DNA from: Oscillospiraceae bacterium
GTDB lineage: Bacteria; Bacillota_A; Clostridia; Oscillospirales; WRJC01
Direction: 5' to 3'
DNA: 6,127 nucleotides
NCBI GenBank assembly: GCA_009785015.1
Contig: WQXD01000229.1
Location: 1-6,127, forward strand
Numbering within the stretch: position 1 is the first letter of the stretch; each line of letters begins with the position of its first letter. Of this stretch, positions 5,933 to 6,127 are shown piece by piece. Below the pieces are notes generated by a model. That model was not told the DNA's origin, searched no databases, and was given only the letters and a program-made list of their open reading frames with translations. The position numbers were made by a program, and so were the translations under genes.

Positions 5933-6016
5933 GTAGGGGACGCGCCCCCGCGCGTACCGGGAGAGAATTTGATTTTACGTTGGCTTTAGAAGGCGGTATG
6001 CGCGGGGGTGTATAGC
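5933..6016. repeat. Palindromic element, copy 2 (right arm decayed)
   Basis: The left arm 5933-5960 is identical over 28 nt to the left arm of copy 1 (GTAGGGGACGCG to GTACCGG). The loop keeps the block ATTTTACGTTGG (5972-5983). The right arm, from about 5994, reads CGGTATGCGCGGGGGTGTAT and then diverges, so only part can pair with the left arm. The first four arm differences are transitions at CpG positions. It lies just after the two-component operon and could act as a hairpin, but no T-run follows. Confidence 0.75.
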
Positions 6017-6017
6017 C

Positions 6018-6054
6018 CGGGGAAGGGGTAAACAAAACGTTCGGGGAAGGGGTA
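6018..6054. repeat. Tandem 13-nt direct repeat
   Basis: CGGGGAAGGGGTA occurs at 6018-6030 and 6042-6054, a 24-bp period, directly beside the decayed arm of palindromic copy 2. On the minus strand it reads TPSP twice in a 61-codon frame that has no ribosome site. I treat it as part of, or next to, the repeat element. The remaining bases to 6127 show no supported gene. Confidence 0.6.
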
Positions 6055-6127
6055 TACAGAATTCGATGGATTACGAGAATCTGCTCGTCGTCCCCCAGTG
6101 GTCGTTTGGACAAATGGGTTGAGTTCG

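Noticed and set aside
5928..6113. 61-codon minus-strand frame at the right end
   Set aside because: It is mostly translation of the palindromic element and the 13-nt repeat, with no ribosome site seen.
5882..6127. TGAGTTCG at 5882-5889 and 6120-6127 as a target duplication around the repeat element
   Set aside because: An 8-mer shared within about 250 bp is expected by chance at roughly this rate, and the ends do not coincide with the element arms.

Overview
The window looks like a piece of a moderately AT-rich Clostridia-type (Bacillota) genome, perhaps from a gut-associated lineage. This is an inference. The reasons are strong AGGAGG-type ribosome binding sites, a SARP/BTAD regulator fused to a degenerate GGDEF-like tail (an architecture I know from Clostridia), a secreted protein with Gly-rich and GLUG-like repeats, and a seven-helix membrane kinase with a NarL/LuxR-like response regulator. 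No RNA gene, CRISPR array, transposase or phage gene was seen.

Layout. Positions 1-1771 (minus) hold the N-terminal 590 codons of a secreted beta-helix-like surface protein that runs off the left edge. A 224-bp gap (1772-1995) follows. It contains a GC-rich block that I suspect is a dispersed repeat, and a 19-bp inverted repeat next to the ribosome binding site of the surface gene. Positions 1996-3213 (minus) encode the BTAD-family transcriptional regulator. Its stop codon overlaps an ATG whose frame stays open all the way into the surface protein gene. Positions 3214-3739 are a divergent regulatory region. It holds a promoter for the regulator, an 88-bp element made of two perfect 30-nt inverted arms (3314-3401), an AT-rich spacer, and a promoter for the kinase preceded by three GTAGAA half-sites. 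Positions 3740-5218 (plus) encode the membrane histidine kinase, and 5254-5874 (plus) its response regulator. The right end (5875-6127) carries a second, decayed copy of the inverted-repeat element and a tandem 13-nt repeat, with no convincing gene.

How the genes may work together. The kinase and response regulator form a clear two-component operon. The BTAD regulator and surface protein form a second, divergent unit, probably with the regulator controlling the surface protein and possibly co-transcribed with it. The two units are back to back and both upstream regions contain a GTAGAA-type half-site, so cross-regulation is plausible but unproven. The least ordinary points are the regulator's dead GGDEF-like domain, the open frame linking regulator and surface gene, the kinase's atypical H-box with two candidate phospho-histidines, and the repeated long palindromic element placed between the divergent promoters.
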